Assembly (NCBI GenBank): GCA_031291255.1
Contig: JARLJN010000188.1
Location: 1-64,000, forward strand
Length of the DNA stretch: 64,000 nt
From: Gammaproteobacteria bacterium
GTDB taxonomy: Bacteria > Pseudomonadota > Gammaproteobacteria > DSM-16500
Direction of reading: 5' to 3'
Part shown: positions 60,679 to 64,000 of the stretch, one piece after another
Position numbering within the stretch: position 1 is the stretch's first letter
How the letters are laid out: each line of letters opens with the position of its first letter
The notes under the pieces: model-generated
Told to the model about the DNA's origin: nothing
The model's input: the letters and a program-made list of their open reading frames with translations, nothing else
Database searches by the model: none
Program-made: the position numbers and the translations under genes

Positions 60679-61260
60679 ATGACGACACAAATGCATCAAT
60701 TAATAGCGGGTGTTGATGAAGCAGGACGAGGACCTTTGGCGGGAGCAGTCGTAGCAGCCGCTGTTATTTTGGATCCATTAAATCCCATTGTTGGGTTGAA
60801 TGATTCGAAATTATTATCAGAAAAAAAACGTGAATTACTGTTTACGCTTATACAAGAAAAGGCACTGGCTTGGGCTATAGGCCGTGCTGAAGCTCACGAA
60901 ATTGATCAGATCAACATATTGCAAGCCACTCTGTTAGCTATGCAGAGAGCCATAGCCGGCTTAAAAATTATTCCTACCTTGGCGTTAATTGATGGGAATT
61001 GCGCTCCGAAATTGGCTTGCGAAACGAGAACTATCATACAAGGTGATAAAACAGAGCCGGCTATAAGCGCGGCCTCTATATTGGCAAAAGTCACGCGTGA
61101 CCGTGAAATGTTAGTGCTAGACCAAGAATTTCCTCAGTACGGTTTTGCTAAGCACAAAGGCTATCCTACCAAAGACCATTTAGCCGCATTAGAGGCTCAT
61201 GGTATCTCTGTGATTCATAGGCGTTCCTACGCGCCTGTTGCGCGTTACCTCCCAAAATAA
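60679..61260 (+). CDS. rnhB: Ribonuclease HII
   Basis: [23 protein letters not shown]. Confidence 0.97.
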   Translation: MTTQMHQLIAGVDEAGRGPLAGAVVAAAVILDPLNPIVGLNDSKLLSEKKRELLFTLIQEKALAWAIGRAEAHEIDQINILQATLLAMQRAIAGLKIIPTLALIDGNCAPKLACETRTIIQGDKTEPAISAASILAKVTRDREMLVLDQEFPQYGFAKHKGYPTKDHLAALEAHGISVIHRRSYAPVARYLPK

Positions 61261-61356
61261 TTTCGACAAATAAGTATAAAAATAATCCAAAATATAGAAC
61301 TCAGTGATAATTCATGCTATTATCTGCTCAAAATTGACATAATTGAGAGAAAACAG

Positions 61357-61824
61357 ATGACTATTCGATCTTTAGAAGTTTTAAAAGAGAATTTGAGACA
61401 AATATTGGACAGCTATGACGATGGTGTAAATCCTGCTCGTCAAGCAAATGAAGGCCAACTCAGCTATTTTTTCTCTAGACTCTCATTAACAGGTGGTCTG
61501 CGTAAAGGAAGTGCGGGTAGAGAAAGATCAAGATTATTCCGAGAAGTATTAGATAATTATGAAGGTACTTCTGAAGGTTTCTTGAATAAATTAGGCGACA
61601 GCGTCTATGAAAGTTATAGTAAAACTAGCGTAGGCAGTGAGCTTTGCAGCAAGATATTTAACATGATTGCTCATGAGTTAGAGTTAGTTCGAGCTAAGCA
61701 AATTATGATTACTGGTATGCATACACACCCTTTGCAAGTTGATGAGGAAGACGTAACTTATTTTGAAAGAATTCATTCAAAAACTAAAAGTTTGATGGCG
61801 CCAGTTCAGTTGCACGTAATGTAA
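61357..61824 (+). CDS. Hypothetical protein, 155 aa
   Basis: ORF between rnhB and a strong terminator; no family recognised. Confidence 0.65.
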   Translation: MTIRSLEVLKENLRQILDSYDDGVNPARQANEGQLSYFFSRLSLTGGLRKGSAGRERSRLFREVLDNYEGTSEGFLNKLGDSVYESYSKTSVGSELCSKIFNMIAHELELVRAKQIMITGMHTHPLQVDEEDVTYFERIHSKTKSLMAPVQLHVM

Positions 61825-61841
61825 TAGTTTTAAATGGAATT

Positions 61842-61873
61842 AAAAAAGGGCAGAAAAATCTGCCCTTTTTTAT
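61842..61873. terminator. Intrinsic terminator, bidirectional
   Basis: aaaaaagggcaga-aaaa-tctgccctttttta. Confidence 0.88.
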
Positions 61874-61875
61874 TT

Positions 61876-62967
61876 TTATGCCCGCGTATAATGTTCATTA
61901 ATAAAATCAATAAATCTCAATGCCAACAAGTTGTGTGTGACAGCAGAGGGGTGCAGTGAGTCCCAAAATAAATTTTCATCGGGATTAACACATGCTGTAG
62001 CACCATGCTCATAACTTTTTGTGACAGCATAGGTTACTGCTAAATCAGGGTTAACTGTAATAGCGTTTGCAAGATTAGTCGTATCAATATTTTTTCCTAG
62101 ACCATTCAGTTTAGCTTTCTGATCCAACTCTGCTTTGATAGACATGTTGTCTTGTAACATTTGTTGTGCTGTATAGCCTCCATCCCAGCATCCTGTAGAA
62201 GTATTAGTGATATGAGTATTATATTGTTTATTAAATACTTCTGGATCAGCAACCATTTGGTTAAATAAATCATTTATATCGTAGATGAACAGAGCAATTT
62301 CGGGATGCTTATTTTTTAAAGCAGAAATTGCGGCATTTAATTTTTCATTATGCACCGCGCTATACTGAGCTAATATTTTAGCATTACTACTGGCTCTACC
62401 GCGTGGTGTTAATGATAAGTCAGGTAAGTTAACAACTAGAAAATTCATACCCTTATTTTTAATTAACTTTTCAATATTATCATTCATGGTGGTAATGACG
62501 TTATCTACTAGTTTTTCATCGAATGTTTTTTGCGGAATATAATCATTCGCGCCTATCCAAATGATATATAAGTTATGCGATTTATCATTCAGTGCATTAT
62601 GAAATAAATAATCTTCGACTGAAGACGTCAGCGTGTAAGGGAGAAATCCTTCAAACGGATTATGAAAAACAGTTGTTTCTCCACCCAATGCATAATTTGC
62701 AGATTTTACGTGATTCTTAGCGAAAAATTCACTGACGACTTCAGCCCATGTCACCCCATTGGAAAAACGCCCATGAAAATAAGGCGGTGATTTAGGCATC
62801 AGTCCTAAAGACACTTTAAAAAAATTGCCATTGTCAGTGAGGCTGTCACCAAAAAAAGTGATTTGATTGAATGGGGTTTGATTTGATGCGTTGCTGAGTG
62901 TAGGAAAAAAAGAGAGGCTTAACAATATTAATAACAATTTCAAACAATAGGAAAACATAGATTTCAT
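61876..62967 (-). CDS. Secreted SGNH/GDSL lipase/acyltransferase (PlaA/PlaC-like)
   Basis: Signal peptide MKSMFSYCLKLLLILLSLSFFPTLSNA; FFGDSLTDNGNFF; IWIGANDY; DSLHPSAVTH. Confidence 0.9.
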   Translation of the reverse strand: MKSMFSYCLKLLLILLSLSFFPTLSNASNQTPFNQITFFGDSLTDNGNFFKVSLGLMPKSPPYFHGRFSNGVTWAEVVSEFFAKNHVKSANYALGGETTVFHNPFEGFLPYTLTSSVEDYLFHNALNDKSHNLYIIWIGANDYIPQKTFDEKLVDNVITTMNDNIEKLIKNKGMNFLVVNLPDLSLTPRGRASSNAKILAQYSAVHNEKLNAAISALKNKHPEIALFIYDINDLFNQMVADPEVFNKQYNTHITNTSTGCWDGGYTAQQMLQDNMSIKAELDQKAKLNGLGKNIDTTNLANAITVNPDLAVTYAVTKSYEHGATACVNPDENLFWDSLHPSAVTHNLLALRFIDFINEHYTRA

Positions 62968-63053
62968 AGTTACCTCGTTTTGATTGGGGAATAAAAATTT
63001 TAACAAGTTTAGCATTAGATTTTGAGTTTTAATATAGAGTATTGAGTCGCATG

Positions 63054-63086
63054 TAGCCCGGATTGAGCGTTGCGAAAATCCGGGAT
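63054..63086. repeat. REP family B copy
   Basis: gtagcccggattgagcgttgcgaaaatccggg. Confidence 0.85.
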
Positions 63087-63101
63087 CCCGCCGCAACCAA
63101 T

Positions 63102-64000
63102 CTAATAAACCATTTCCACACGGGTATTGGTAAACATATCGCGTAAAGTTTGTATTAATAATTCTGTTGGATGTATGCACCATTTTTCATTTAATTTTAA
63201 AGTCGCAGCTGCATCATCACGAAAATAATCAATCACCACATGACAGCGCCCGCCGCTAAATTTTTCTAACACAGCAGCCAGTTTTTCTAACGAATCAGCT
63301 TGCTGTTTAGGCAAACAAATTTTTAAATATTTCGCATGTCGTGCGCGCGCTTGGTCAATTGAAAAAATATCTTTGCATGTCATACGATAACTGTCATTGA
63401 ATTCATCTATACTGACTTCACCATCCACTATGATGACTTGATCTTTAATCAGTAATTCTCGATAGAGATTGTAAATTTCTGCAAAACATAAAATGTCAAT
63501 TTGTCCGCTGCCATCTTCTATGCTCACTATGGCCATGCGATCGCCGCGTTTGGTTTGTATAGAGCGTAATCCTGAAATGATACCTGCAACAGTAACTGAT
63601 TTCTTTTGTCCCGTAGGTCGCAGATCTGCGATGCAACTTGTTGTGAAATGCGGTAACTCTTGTGCAAATCTATGTATAGGATGACCAGTAAGATATAAAC
63701 CTAAGGTTTCTCTTTCATTAAATAAACGTTCTTGATCACTCCAAGGTTTCGCACCCACATATTTCATATCAGGTGTTTCAGGATTCGCATTACCAAATAA
63801 ATCATGCTGTCCTAATGTTTGATTTCGTAAATCTTGTTCGGCTTGTTGTAATGCTAATGGCAGTGATGCCATGATGCTGGCTCTATGCGGCCCTATAGTA
63901 TCAAACGCACCCGCTTTTATAAGTGCTTCTAAAACGCGTTTATTCATTTTGCGCATATCAACACGACGGCAGAAATCAAATAAATCTAAAAATTTTCCGC
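63102..64000 (-). CDS. dnaE: DNA polymerase III alpha subunit, C-terminal part (runs off the window)
   Basis: GKFLDLFDFCRRVDMRKMNKRVLEALIKAGAFD; OB-fold region VTVAGIISGLRSIQTKRGDRMAIVSIEDGSGQID. Confidence 0.95.
   Translation of the reverse strand, partial: GKFLDLFDFCRRVDMRKMNKRVLEALIKAGAFDTIGPHRASIMASLPLALQQAEQDLRNQTLGQHDLFGNANPETPDMKYVGAKPWSDQERLFNERETLGLYLTGHPIHRFAQELPHFTTSCIADLRPTGQKKSVTVAGIISGLRSIQTKRGDRMAIVSIEDGSGQIDILCFAEIYNLYRELLIKDQVIIVDGEVSIDEFNDSYRMTCKDIFSIDQARARHAKYLKICLPKQQADSLEKLAAVLEKFSGGRCHVVIDYFRDDAAATLKLNEKWCIHPTELLIQTLRDMFTNTRVEMVY

Overview
64-kb gammaproteobacterial chromosome segment. Gene content and order look Legionellales/Coxiellaceae-like; an amoeba-associated or intracellular lifestyle is inference only. 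Conserved backbone blocks: aspS-yebC-ruvC//ruvA-ruvB; ybgC-tolQRA//tolB-pal-cpoB-queE-tRNA-Lys; clpB-usp; sodB-map; rpsB-tsf-pyrH-frr-uppS-cdsA//bamA-skp-lpxD-fabZ-lpxA//lpxB-rnhB; and a 3'-terminal dnaE fragment on the minus strand. About 19 kb of accessory DNA (roughly 23.8-42.6 kb) separates tRNA-Lys from clpB. Main points of interest: (1) two RAYT (Y1_Tnp) transposases, each embedded in its own distinct REP family, plus a third REP family (CCGGATTGAG..CGAAAATCCGGG) with no linked RAYT; (2) a modular family of very long near-perfect palindromes, one 63 bp per arm with an exact 7-bp flanking duplication, that look like MITEs; (3) a 1081-aa APRT + DUF84-like NTPase + PRPP-synthetase-like fusion near a PAS-LuxR regulator and an AMP nucleosidase, suggesting an AMP/adenine/PRPP cycle; (4) candidate effectors: a 1457-aa protein with an NLS-like tail inserted into the ruv locus between paired REP hairpins, a U-box-like membrane protein, and a protein ending in a CaaX-like CVIC box; (5) a degenerate GGDEF/EAL gene inside the tol-pal cluster; (6) dxr and rseP missing from their usual place between cdsA and bamA. 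All assignments were made by eye from motifs and synteny; no database search was run.
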